From positions 86,379,796 to 86,443,795 of the forward strand of contig OZ020589.1 in assembly GCA_963971535.1 (NCBI GenBank): DNA of 64,000 nucleotides, in the 5' to 3' direction. The translations under genes were made by a program, and so were the position numbers. Of this stretch, positions 54,605 through 64,000 are shown one piece after another. How positions within the stretch are numbered: position 1 is the stretch's first letter; each line of letters opens with the position of its first letter. The notes under the pieces were generated by a model that was not told where the DNA came from, made no database searches, and saw only the letters and a list, made by a program, of their open reading frames with translations. The DNA is from Notolepis coatsorum (Eukaryota > Chordata > Actinopteri > Aulopiformes > Paralepididae).

Positions 54605-57225
54605 TGAATGAATGAATGAATGACCTTTATTTATATAGCACCCTTCACAGCACGAATGCACAGGGTGCTTTACACTACAGCTTAATATAAAAAAACACAA
54701 TAAAACAAAATCAGAAATAAATGACAACAAACAAACAGTAGTTAAAAACAGTGAAACCAGATAGAAAAAGTAGAATAAAAGAATTTGGATAAAATCAAAC
54801 TATAGAACAGTGAGGACAAGAAAAGGCGCCTATGCATGATCAAAAGCCTGCCTGAACAAATGTGTTTTTAGTTGTTTTTTAAAAGAGTTTTCAGAGGGGG
54901 CAGTTCGCAGGTCCAGGGGGAGAGCGTTCCAGAGCCTTGGTGCTGTCACCTCGAAGGCTCGATCACCCCTTGTTTTTAGCCTGGACCTGGGGATCACCAG
55001 GAGGTGCTGATCGGCAGATCTGAGTGAGCGGGTGTTGGTGTAGGGATGGATGAGTTCCGTGATGTAGATAGGGGCCTGACCGTGAAGTGCTCTGAAAGTG
55101 AAAGTGAGGACTTTGAAGTGAATTCTATAGTGTACCGGGAGCCAGTGCAGGGATACCAAAATGGGAGTGATTTTTTTGACCTTGTGAGTAGCCTGGCTGC
55201 AGCATTTTGGACCATTTGTAGTTTATCTGTGGATGATTTGGTGAGACAGGTGAAAAGTGAGTTGCAGTAGTCAAGCCTAGAGGAAATAAAAGCATGCACG
55301 GATAGTTCTAGTTCAGAGTGAGATATGATGGTGCGCAGTTTTGCAATGTTTCTGAGGTGAAAGAAGCAGGTGCGTGTGAGTGTTTTGACATGTTTGTCTA
55401 GGTTCATGGCCTGGTCAAAGACAACACCCAGGTTTCTCAGGTGGGGACGTATGTTGTCTTTAAGGGACCCCACTCTTAAGTGGCCACTCTAGCTGCAGTC
55501 TTTTCAGCTGCTACGATCAGCACCTCCGTTTTATTTGCATTTAACTGGAGGAAGTTACTCCCCATCCAGCTCTCAATGCCGAGCATGCACTCCTGGAGAA
55601 GGCTGAGTTTCTCCAAGTTGTCGGGTTTAAAAAAGCAGAGTAGTTGTATGTCGTCTGCGTAGCAGTGATATTTAATGCCAGTGAATTTATTGATGAGGAG
55701 GCCTAGGGGAAGCATATAAATGGCAAAGAGGAGTGGTCCTAGCACCGATCCCTGTGGTACCCCACATGAGAGGGGGGTGGGGTCAGATTTAAAAGGACCC
55801 ACAGCCACCGAGAACGTTCTCTCCCTCAGATAAGAGGCAAACCAGTTTAGAGCGCTCCCAGAGATGCCCACCCACTCCCTGAGCCTGTCCAAAAGGATGT
55901 TGTGGTTGACCGTGTCAAACGCTGTGCTCAGGTCTAACAGGACCAGAACAGAGCATTCACCAGAGTCAGCAGACATCAGGAGATCATTGGATACTCTGAG
56001 AAGGGCAGATTCAGTGGAGTGGAGTTTGCGGAAGCCAGATTGGAATTTGTCACAGATGTTATTTTGTGACATGTGGGTGGTGAGCTGGTTGGCTACAACC
56101 TTTTCTAACACCATTGATGCAAAGGGCAGCTTGGAGATGGGTCTGAAATTATTATGGATGGTGGGGTCTAGGTTGGGCTTTTTAAGGAGTGGCTGTACGA
56201 CTGCCTCCTTAAAATAGATTGGGACAGAACCAGAGGCTAGGGATGAGTTTATGATAGTGACTAGACTGGGGCCAACAGAGCAGAAAACTTCCTTAAACAT
56301 GGATGTAGGAAGGATGTCTAGGGGGCTCGAGGAGGTCTTCATGGAGGTGACTAAGATGGTGAGATCATCCAGAGAGACAGGCGAGAAATCGCTCAGGGAT
56401 GCTTGAGTGGTGGGATGGAGGGGAAGGGGGGATAGAGAAGGAGTGATGTTTGCCATTATGTTTGCAACCTTGGTGACAAAAAATTGAAGAAAGCGGTTAC
56501 AGTCCTCATTTGACAGCACTGGTGTAGGGGGGGGGGGGGGCTGACAAGTGTGTTAATGGTTTTAAATAATAGTCTTGGATTGTGCTTGTTGGATGAGATT
56601 AAATTACTGAAATAGGTAGCCCTGGCGGACTTTACTGAGTTATTAAACTCAGCCCTCAGCTCTTTGAGGTATAGCCGATGAACTTCTAAATGAGAGGTTT
56701 TCCAGCGTCTCTCTGCTCTGCGGCAGTTACGCCTGAGCTCACAGATGTTGTTGTCAAGCCAGGGGGAGGGGTTCACAGGACGAACGCTGCGTGTTGCTAG
56801 GGGCGCTACGTCATCTAAAATGGCCGTGCAGTGTGTGTTGAATTTGTTAACCAGACAATCAACGTCATCAACAGAGGACACCAAAACATTTCTATCATAG
56901 CTAGCAAGGAAGCTATCTATAGCTGTGCTATTGATAATACGAGAGCTTTTAACACACTTCAATGGAACAAAGTCATTATCAAACGCTAGGCTAAACAAAA
57001 TACAGCTGTGATCGGACACCAATAACTCCTCTGTGCTAACATTGCTGACTTTTAACCCGATCATGAACACAAGGTCTAACGTGTTGCCTTTGCAATGCGT
57101 CGGACCGGAGATGTGCTGGGTGAAATGAAACGAGTCCGTAACATTTAAAAAGTCAGTGGCAAAGTTATCAGAGCTCTTGTTTACATGGATATTAAAGTCT
57201 CCAATCAGCAAGACCCTGTCCACAC
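54605..57225 (-). mobile_element. L2-type LINE, near-complete ORF2, 5'-truncated
   Basis: On the minus strand: end of endonuclease (LLIGDFNIHVNKSSDNF, GNTLDLVF, VSDHSCILFSL; 57220-57000), linker (NPSPWLDNNICELRRNCRRA), RT with FQSGFRKLHSTESALLRVSN, LLDLSTAFDTVNHNILLDRL, GVPQGSVLGPLLFAIYMLPL and YHCYADDIQLL (55476-56519), then LDYCNSL, LHWLPVHYRIHFK and APRLWNALPLDLR (54830-55473). The 3' end is gcaccctttatttatata-like with a GAAT-repeat tail at 54605-54625. Three frame breaks (near 56500, 55475 and 55150) are visible. The RT core is uninterrupted and its catalytic YADD is intact. It lies 200 bp upstream of spindlin, same strand. Confidence 0.93.
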
Positions 57226-57365
57226 CATTAGATGTGTGTGTGTTTGTGCGTGGTTTCGGGAAGTGAAAATGTGTGTGTGTGTGTGTATATGCTTACACGT
57301 GCATGTGTGTGCGTGTGTATGTATGTGCGTGTGTGCACGGCTATGTGTGTGTGCTTTGCAGAAGT
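57226..57365. repeat. GT-rich microsatellite region
   Basis: Interrupted gtgtgtgt runs, directly at the 5' truncation point of the L2 element. Confidence 0.8.
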
Positions 57366-59074
57366 GGCTCTCTGCTTACAGGGAGTGAAGATGTACAGAT
57401 GTATTTGTGTACTTTGTAACATAAGTGCTGATTTGGGTTTGAACTTCTGTGTCTGGTCGTAAAATGGTTTCATAACGGAAAGTCTGTTGAGGCCCTTGTG
57501 TTTCACAAGATGGGCAGACATAGGTTTCAAGTTTCTTTAATAGTTGTCATACAGAAGTACAGAATACTTTTATACAAAATGCTTCTTACTGTTACGCTCC
57601 AGAGACTGTGCTAGACAAGATAAGTATCAATAACATAGTATAGCATGTAAATTAGAAGTAGAAAATGAGGTCACAGTGTTCAGTATAGACATATGTACAA
57701 TGTTCGATGCAGAATAGACGTAACTGAGTTACCATATAATATACAATACTATGCAGTGTACTAATATACAATACTATATAGGAGGTCATGAGGAAAAACT
57801 AGGAAGGAGTAGTAAGGAGTCATCCTGTTCCATCCTGTTCAATGTCTGGTTGCTTTACAAGGTTCTGATCAGACATGGGTTTACAGAGTGTGGATCTACA
57901 GGTCATGAGAATATAGGAAGAAGAACCTGTTCAACGTCTAAGTTTGTTTCACAAGATACAGCAGTTATTTGGACATAGGGGCCATGGAAAAACCACAGGA
58001 AGAGCAGTTTTCGCATGGGAGTAAACATGATCACAGACAGTCTAGTAGTGTCGTGTCAAAAGGTCAATGTGGCTTTAGGTGTGCTACAGTAAGCATATAA
58101 TGTGAAATATTCCTTCACAGGACCAAGAGCTCCTGATAATAAAGACAAGCGAAATACGAGTCCTGCCACGGGGTGGGATAGTAACGTCGTATGCAAAAGT
58201 TTAGCTTCCCAGTATAGTGCTTAGGGTACGTTTGAACCAAGAAGAAGACGTTCGACTGCCGGACTGTACTGTCGATATGCCACGTGCTGCGTTTAGGAAT
58301 ATATAGGCGGAAGACTAGGGGGTCGCACTGACCACAGCTTAGCTTCAAGTATAGGACTAGTAACCTGGTTAGCTCCACGTGTCGCCATGCCGTTTACAGC
58401 CCTCGAAGCAGACGCCGCTGCCCGACGGCACGGGGCTCTACCCGCCTGCAGCCTGCACCTGTTTACCACCAGCCCAGCCAGCTCTCCTGTGTATCACGCG
58501 GGCCGTTTGACGGCCAACCCATGCCCCAAACATTCGTTGTGGGGACGGAACAGCACTCGGTTGGTACACTCACACCAGGTACTGTTAGCACTCCAAGTGC
58601 TCTGGAACATTATTGGCGAACATTCTCCTTTTCGAGAGCATGCCCTCTAAGGGCGAAGAGAATAAATACTTTGAGCTGGCACGTGCACCAGTGACTAGGG
58701 GCGCCTCAACGTTTGTTGTTTTGGGTAATGCTGGCTTAGACAGATATTTGGTTTCAGTGTGGGCCCACGAGAGTGTATTTGTTGTGTTGTGTTATTGTGT
58801 GGTGCATATGGCACAATTGTAAAATTAAGTTGTTTCCCATTGTGTGGCTCCCGGAGCGTCCTGCTAACCTCCTAGTTATTGGTACATGGCAAGCGTATTA
58901 ACCCTTACGGGGGCTTGTTCATGTAAATACCCAATTAACAGTAAAAGGAGAGGCGTATAAATGGGACCACTGTGTGTGAGTGAATTACTGTGCATTATTG
59001 TTTAAACCTTTTCTTCCCATTAATGTGCATTATCGTTTAACCCCTTCTTCCCTACGGTCTATGTGAAATTGGGG
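57366..59074. other. unrecognised stretch
   Basis: 57520-57620 (agtttctttaatagttgtca, tacaaaatgcttcttactgt) resembles a LINE 3' region. The remainder, including GC-richer 58090-58650 with an 87-residue plus frame, shows no family I recognise. A TATA-like ataaatactttgagc lies at 58661. It may contain the body of the hAT-like element ending at 59501 or a host fragment. Confidence 0.35.
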
Positions 59075-59418
59075 CAGGTGCTCTGTACAGGTCTTCACCA
59101 GTCAACAAGGAAAGGTACTGCTTTGGGGAGAAATTGTATCTACCATCACTGCCACCGGGTGTGAGAGGGTGTGGGACGTATTAAGGGAATTGTGGGTGTT
59201 TGAGGGAATACTACGGTCGCCCTGGAAGGCAAGAAGGACCAGCGTAGAACCCCTAGGTTAGTAAACCCTAGGCCCCATCTGCCTCGCTGCTAAATCCCAA
59301 TTCTAATACTCTTACACTACAGTCGGGGGCTCAGCCGGACCCAGATCTGCTGTGCTCCCACTACCTGGTGACAGTTCATATCCACTCTCATAAAGTAGGG
59401 ATAATCCACCCTTCTACA
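59075..59418 (+). repeat. copy of the LINE-associated repeat at 16043-16385
   Basis: aaggaaaggtactgctttgg, ccaccgggtgtgagagggtg, gtcgccctggaaggcaagaa and actctcataaagtagggata match 16065-16380 in order at roughly 88-90%. The copy ends just before the coding region present at 16390, so it carries only the upstream piece. Confidence 0.9.
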
Positions 59419-59501
59419 TATATATATTTGTTTAACCTTTAGGGGGGGGGCCTCGCGTTTAAATCTTGCACAGGGCCTCGCATTTCTCCCAGACGGCACT
59501 G

Positions 59502-59870
59502 CACATACACACAGCTATTCTCTCATATACACACAGCTATTCTCTTACATACACACATCTATTCTCTCACATACAGACAGCTATTATAACTCATACACAC
59601 ATCTATTCTCTCACATACACACAGCTATTCTACCACATACACACAGCTATTCTCTCACATACACACAGCTATTCTCTTACATACACACATCTATTCTCTC
59701 ACATACACACAGCTATTCTAACACATACACATAGATATTCTCACACATACACACAGCTATTCTCACACATACACACAGTTATTCTCTAATAAACACTGCT
59801 ATTCTCACACATCACACAGTTATTCTCTCATAAACACTGCTATTCTCACACATACACATGCACACATCTG
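59502..59870. repeat. ~22-bp minisatellite, right part
   Basis: Same unit, orientation and phase as 39109-40172; continues the array after the 19.3-kb segment. Units become irregular past 59780. Confidence 0.93.
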
Positions 59871-60244
59871 ACACACACACCATACACACATAGAGGGAGA
59901 ATAAAGAGAATGAGGTCAGAGGTCAAGGACAGTGGAGACAAAAAATAATACTGGGGCTCCTTTTATACACTGGTGAAAAATGTGTTTGTTGCCGTATCAG
60001 AGAGGTTTGCTTTGCAGAGTGCAGGATGACGAGGAAGAAGTAGAACTCAATTTAAAAGATTGGATGAATCTGGTGTACGATGTTAATATTAGGTTGTTTT
60101 ATTGTGAGTTGTGTTTTTAACAACAAAGGCATTTTATAATCCTCTCTGGCTGTTTCTTATTAGTGGCATTCAGAGTATGGTTCAGCATGGTTGGTTTTCT
60201 CTCTCTCTCTCGCTCTCTCTCTCGCTCTCCTATTTTTTACTCAA
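59871..60244. other. CA/CT low complexity and unremarkable sequence
   Basis: Ends of the CA-rich zone, then AT-rich DNA, then ctctctctcgctct at 60195-60232. Near 60240 ttactcaagtactgtactta recalls the 'acttaagta' repeat. Confidence 0.4.
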
Positions 60245-61525
60245 GTACTGTACTTACTTACTTACTTAGGCCCAACAATCCCAATGGAGCATAGGCCATT
60301 TACGACTATTCTCCATCCAACACGGCTTTGGGCTGTCCTTTCCTTGTCTCTTGAGCTCTGCCTCAGTGTCCCCCCTCCAGGTGTTCTTAGGCCGCCCTCT
60401 CTTCCGCTCCCCCTGGGGATTCCAAGTCAGGGCCTGGCGTGTAGTACTGGTTGCCGGTTTCCTCAAAGTGTGGCCTATCCATCCCCACTTTCGTCTCAGG
60501 ATCTGCTTCTCTACTGGTTCCTGTCTTCCTCTCAGCCATAGTTCCTCATTCTTGATTTTGTTTGGCCACCTGATCCCAAAGATGCGTTTCAGACAGCTGT
60601 TTATAAAGGTTTGTATCTTCTGCAATGTTCTTTTCATCATTCTCCAAGTCTCTGAACCGTAGAGAAGGACGGATTTTACATTTGAATTGAAGAGCCGCAC
60701 TTTGGTTGTCATGGCAATGTCCTTGGCATACCAGATGTTCCTCAGAATGATGAAGGCTGCTCTGGCTTTGCCTACTCTGGCTGTGACGTCGTTGTCTGTG
60801 CCGCCCTTCTTATCCAAGATTCTGCCTAGGTAAGTGAAGTCGAGGTCATCCAGTTGTGTCCATAGGGTCCACTGTATGCCGTTTTTCTTTCCCTTTGTGG
60901 TGGTCTTCATAATCCAGTCTATGACTAGGAGGAAGAGAAAGGGTGATAGGAGGCATCCCTGATGCACACCAGTCTTGACCTCAAAACTACACAGTTGGCC
61001 TACATGTAAAACTTTGCATGATGTTCCTTGATAGGTGTTTTGAATCAGAGTGATGATTTTCTCTGGGATACTATAATGCCTCAGCAGTTTCCACAGAGTC
61101 TCTCTATCCACACTATCAAAGGCTTTTTCATAGTCTATGAAGTTTATATATAGTGGAGAGTTCCATTTGATGGATTGCTCTATAATGATGCGCAGGGTGG
61201 CGATCTGGTCCGTGCAAGATCTGTTGCTCCGGAAGCCTGCCTTCTGGTCTCGAAGCATGGGATCCACGGCAACACTCATTCTGTCCAGTATAATTCTGTT
61301 GAGAACTGATAGAAACATTATTCCTCTGTAGTTGTTGCAGTTGGTGAGATCTCCATTTTTTGGTGGCTTGATGATGATTCCATCTTTCCATTCTTCTGGA
61401 ATCTTTTCTTCCTCCCAGATCTTGGTGAATAGGCTATGAAGCATATCTACTGCAGTCTTCAAGTCTGCCTTGATGGCTTCTGCTGGTATTTCATCTGGTC
61501 CTGCAGATTTTCCGTCCTTCGTTGA
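60245..61525 (-). mobile_element. RTE-clade LINE, 5'-truncated
   Basis: A minus frame of 398 residues (60266-61462) is RTE-type reverse transcriptase: WKDGIIIKPPKNGDLTNCNN, NYRGIMFLSVLNRIILDRM, FIDYEKAFDSVDRETLWKLL, GVHQGCLLSPFLFLLVIDWI, then KSVLLYGSETWRMMKRTLQK, WGWIGHTLRKP and TWNPQGERKRGRPKNTWRGD near the end. Upstream, KDGKSAGPDEIPAEAIK continues to about 61525. Between WTLWTQLDDLDF and TYLGRILD the part with the catalytic ADD box is absent, without loss of frame. The tail is a CTTA/TAAG repeat at 60250-60266. Confidence 0.92.
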
Positions 61526-62724
61526 TGTAACCTACTGTAATTCAGCGCTATCAGTTCTAACTAGGGATGCACCGAATATTCGGCCACCGAAAATTATCGG
61601 CCGAAAATGGTTAAAAAGGGCACTTTCGGCTTTCGGCCAAAAGGGTTTTAGCACCGAAAATATATCACAGAATGTCAAATAACGTGTTGTTGTGATGACG
61701 TAATCAAAACACGGCTACAGACATAGCATGCGCAACGTGTAACGTGAGCAGCTTGGCAGCTCTTCCTGCATTCTACAGCCTGTGACAACTCCTCTTGGGA
61801 CTTGCGCTGTTTCTATGTAAACTCCGCGAGCAACGCATCCAATAAATGCGTCTTTAACATGCTTTATATCAGGGGTGGGCAACTTTGTATATGGTGAGAG
61901 CCACAACATTTCCACACTCAATTTGGGGGGCCGCATTGTTTATCGGCAGTCCCGCCAGTAGTACCCCATCACTCAAATAGCCCATAATAGTCACAGATGT
62001 GATAAATAAGGCATAAACAATTATAATTTGTTGTAACTTTGTTTTTATTCCATTTCAAACGCATTTAGTAATGCTTAATTTCAACTTTATGAATTTATAA
62101 ATACAGCTGAATTTGAAAGTATTGCTGTGTAACCCAAATATATACAAAAATGACAAATTATAATTAAGGCTTCTATTAAAATAAATGTATGAACTTAAAC
62201 TGCTCAACAAACACAAAGCAGCATTCCTGCTGCATTTCACTACAACAGTAAATCAAAAGTGCAATAATACATGATTTTGTTAAATGTATAAACTTGTATC
62301 CTGCTACTAAACAAAACATTCCTGTTGGCTTCATGTCCATAACATGCATTTCAGTGTTATCTGAACACTACAAAAGTAAACAAGTAGCCAAGTGCAATAC
62401 TCATCAGAATAATGAATTCCTACATGCCTCCCATTGACCCTTTATCAAACTGGCATGACATTCACCCCCCCACACAGTGGGTCAATAATGGTTCTGTCTT
62501 TAATGAGACACTTGTGGTCTCTCCTGTTGGCACACAATAGAAGGAATGTCAACTTCAATGTTTGTGCATGCGATCTGCATCAGATGAAATAACGTTTCAT
62601 TTTTGTGTGCGCGCACATGCACATCCGTGCGCGTACTTCTGCTCAGAAAAGTGCTGGGATGGCGTGGTACCGCGTGGCATGACCACTGCACCCCTGATTA
62701 TTAGTGACCCACAATAGATGGAAA

Positions 62725-62916
62725 TTATGTTAGCGAACTTACCTGATGTATAATGCAGTGCAGCATTGGACACTCAACGCCACTCTGCCTTAGAAGCCCG
62801 GCGAATCCTGTGTGTTTTCCTTTCATTGCGGGTGCTCCATCGGTAACAACAGCAGACAGTTTATCAAACCCCCCATATTGCTGCACGGCACTTTCAACAG
62901 CGTTGAATATGTCCAC
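62725..62916 (-). pseudogene. hAT transposase catalytic-core fragment
   Basis: 63 minus-strand residues: AVESAVQQYGGFDKLSAVVT, DGAPAMKGKHTGFAGLLRQS and CPMLHCIIHQ. This is the core region of SCAND3/ZBED/GTF2IRD2-like hAT transposases; the TDGAPAM Asp is catalytic and the C-x4-5-H pair follows. It ends at the IHQ step, the rest being lost. Confidence 0.85.
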
Positions 62917-62917
62917 A

Positions 62918-63000
62918 CTAGGGCTGACCCCTATTAGTCGAATAGTCGACTAATCGATCGAAAGGAGCCGTAGTCGACTGCCAACCTCTTAGTCGAATGC
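62918..63000. mobile_element. end of a further hAT-like MITE
   Basis: TAGGGCTGACCCCTATTAGT followed by the small hairpin attagtcgaatagtcgactaat. One end only, stopping at an A run and an (AT)n run at 63009-63030. Confidence 0.55.
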
Positions 63001-63792
63001 AAAAAAAAATATATATATATATATATATATTTTTATATATTGGCCTGGGGCCGCATAGAGCGTCGGTGAGGGCCGCATGCGGCCCACGGGCCGCCAGTTG
63101 CCCCTCCCTGCTTTATATCCTCGCCATTACTATGCCCGTCGCGGTTAAAAAATGTTTAACTAACGTTAGCGTTAAGCTAGCTAACAGCGCTTCCATTCCT
63201 TTCTCCTGTCTCTCTTAAGCTACGTCATCCCCCGCTAAGAGTCACAGGAGATGTAGTAAATACAACAGTCCTTCCATGTAGGCTAGAACGCCGTGAATTA
63301 TGACTCAGTAACCACTACAGTAACATCATTAAGTCTGCTATAAGCTATTCTCCCTCTCGTGTGTGTGTCTTTATGCAGATCTTTATGCAGTTTTAAAGCA
63401 CCTTGGCTTTGTTCTGAATGCACTTTGTTGTAGTTATCCTACAGAGAAAATAAAATGCACTTGACTTTAATGCACATTTTGTTGTATGCAAAGAGAAAAT
63501 GTTAAAATTGTACAATCTTTCAGCAGTCAGTCTGGAATTAATGAATGCATTCAAAAGTGCAGAATAAATGTTTTATGGGCCCATACTAGTGATTATTAAT
63601 ATTATTTAAGTTAAGTTTTGCCATAATCATGTCTTTTGCCATAATCAGGTAGCTAAAAAAAATAATACATTATATATATATTTATATTAATAATTTTCTG
63701 CCTTTCGGCATTCGGTTTTCGGCCAACTGTTTACTATTTTCGGTATCGGTTTCGGCCAAGAATTTTCCATTTGGTGCATCCCTAGTTCTAAC

Positions 63793-64000
63793 TGCAGTGG
63801 TACATCAACTATAGGTTCAAGGAGACTGGCTCTAAGAAGAATACACAGGCACCGTGATCTACGTTTTACCTTTTATAAGTATTAAAGGAGTTCACCAGGT
63901 TCAGTACACAACATCATAGGATCCATGAAATGGTCCACATTTATAGAAAATAATAAATCAAATAAAAAAGGGTAATCAATAAAGTCAGTTTGAGTGTGCT
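63793..64000. other. no recognisable feature
   Basis: Sequence after element G up to the window edge; no frame or repeat I recognise. Confidence 0.4.

Larger units (their letters stand above)
40173..59501. mobile_element. 19.3-kb segment with hAT-like ends inserted in the minisatellite
   Basis: Left end CAGGGCCTCCGCTAGGGGTG and right end (inverted) CAGTGCCGTCTGGGAGAAAT both start CAG and share inner tgcgaggccc/tgcaagattta-type steps, as hAT ends do. The 8-mer cacataca flanks both (40165-40172, 59502-59509), and removing one copy restores a perfect array phase. The interior holds many later insertions, so the original element was much smaller. Caution: the 8-mer recurs in every unit of the array. 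Confidence 0.5.
61870..63110 (-). mobile_element. hAT element F nested in G
   Basis: Ends CAGGGGTGGGCAACTT and (inverted) CAGGGAGGGGCAACTG, flanked by the 8-bp duplication CTTTATAT (61862-61869, 63111-63118). 1241 bp; contains a transposase scrap on the minus strand and a foreign fragment at 62918-63000. Confidence 0.95.
61562..63784. mobile_element. hAT element G, with hAT F inside
   Basis: Ends TAGGGATGCACC at both sides (inverted), with cggccgaaa/ttcggcc subterminal repeats, flanked by the 8-bp duplication GTTCTAAC (61554-61561, 63785-63792). Without element F it is about 970 bp, non-autonomous. Its interior near 63120-63700 is AT-rich with no transposase. Confidence 0.95.

Noticed and set aside
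58387-58822. Possible small gene (87 and 69 residues, plus strand)
   Set aside because: No recognisable motif, weak start context and overlapping frames; kept as unrecognised sequence.

Overview
This window is nuclear DNA of a ray-finned, almost certainly teleost, fish. The evidence is the mix of repeats: L2, Rex1 and RTE LINEs with typical fish 3' tails, many hAT transposons with 8-bp target-site duplications, tRNA-derived SINEs, a BEL/Pao LTR element, palindromic MITEs and very abundant minisatellites. There is no prokaryotic-style gene layout. All identifications come from reading the sequence and from memory of these families; no database search was possible.

Only one host-type protein gene is clearly recognisable: an intronless spindlin-family frame (chromatin reader, Spin/Ssty repeats) on the minus strand at 53661-54398. 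Two other places carry exon-like pieces with good splice signals. One is 18519-21114, with a tandemly copied symmetric exon; the other is 44113-44301 plus 46949-47037, inside a large transposon. Nearly everything else is mobile or tandemly repeated DNA.

Layout: 1-4400 LINE scraps, a tRNA-SINE, microsatellites and short tandem repeats. 4409-11016 is a young but incomplete BEL/Pao LTR element on the minus strand with 5-bp target duplications. 11017-13700 holds an unclassified interspersed repeat, a putative TIR element and a SINE nested in it with a 17-bp duplication. 13799-18330 is a run of minisatellites, one apparently grown out of a LINE coding sequence. 18519-21568 has duplicated exons interrupted by a hAT piece and LINE tails, then an L2 fragment. 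21745-23493 is a fold-back element whose interior is a 206-bp higher-order satellite. 23500-25140 has more minisatellites and a hairpin MITE. 25857-28111 is a gypsy-like LTR fossil. 28785-36699 is a LINE split by a second LINE which is itself split by two hAT elements. 36906-38500 is another hAT. 39109-40172 and 59502-59870 are two halves of one minisatellite, apparently parted by a 19.3-kb insertion with hAT-like ends. That segment includes a Rex1 LINE split by an 8.3-kb TIR element (with a 2.4-kb orientation-flipping satellite), a 475-bp SINE, the spindlin gene and a near-complete L2 LINE. 60245-63784 is an RTE LINE next to a hAT that has a second hAT inserted in it.

The genes do not form a pathway. 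The value of the window is its stratigraphy: target-site duplications and split coding frames give a relative order for at least ten insertions, and several satellites can be tied to a parent sequence. The strongest leads for something new are the 19.3-kb hAT-bounded segment carrying spindlin, the 8.3-kb element with CCAGATAGCAAAA ends, the satellite that arose inside a LINE, and the palindromic satellites.
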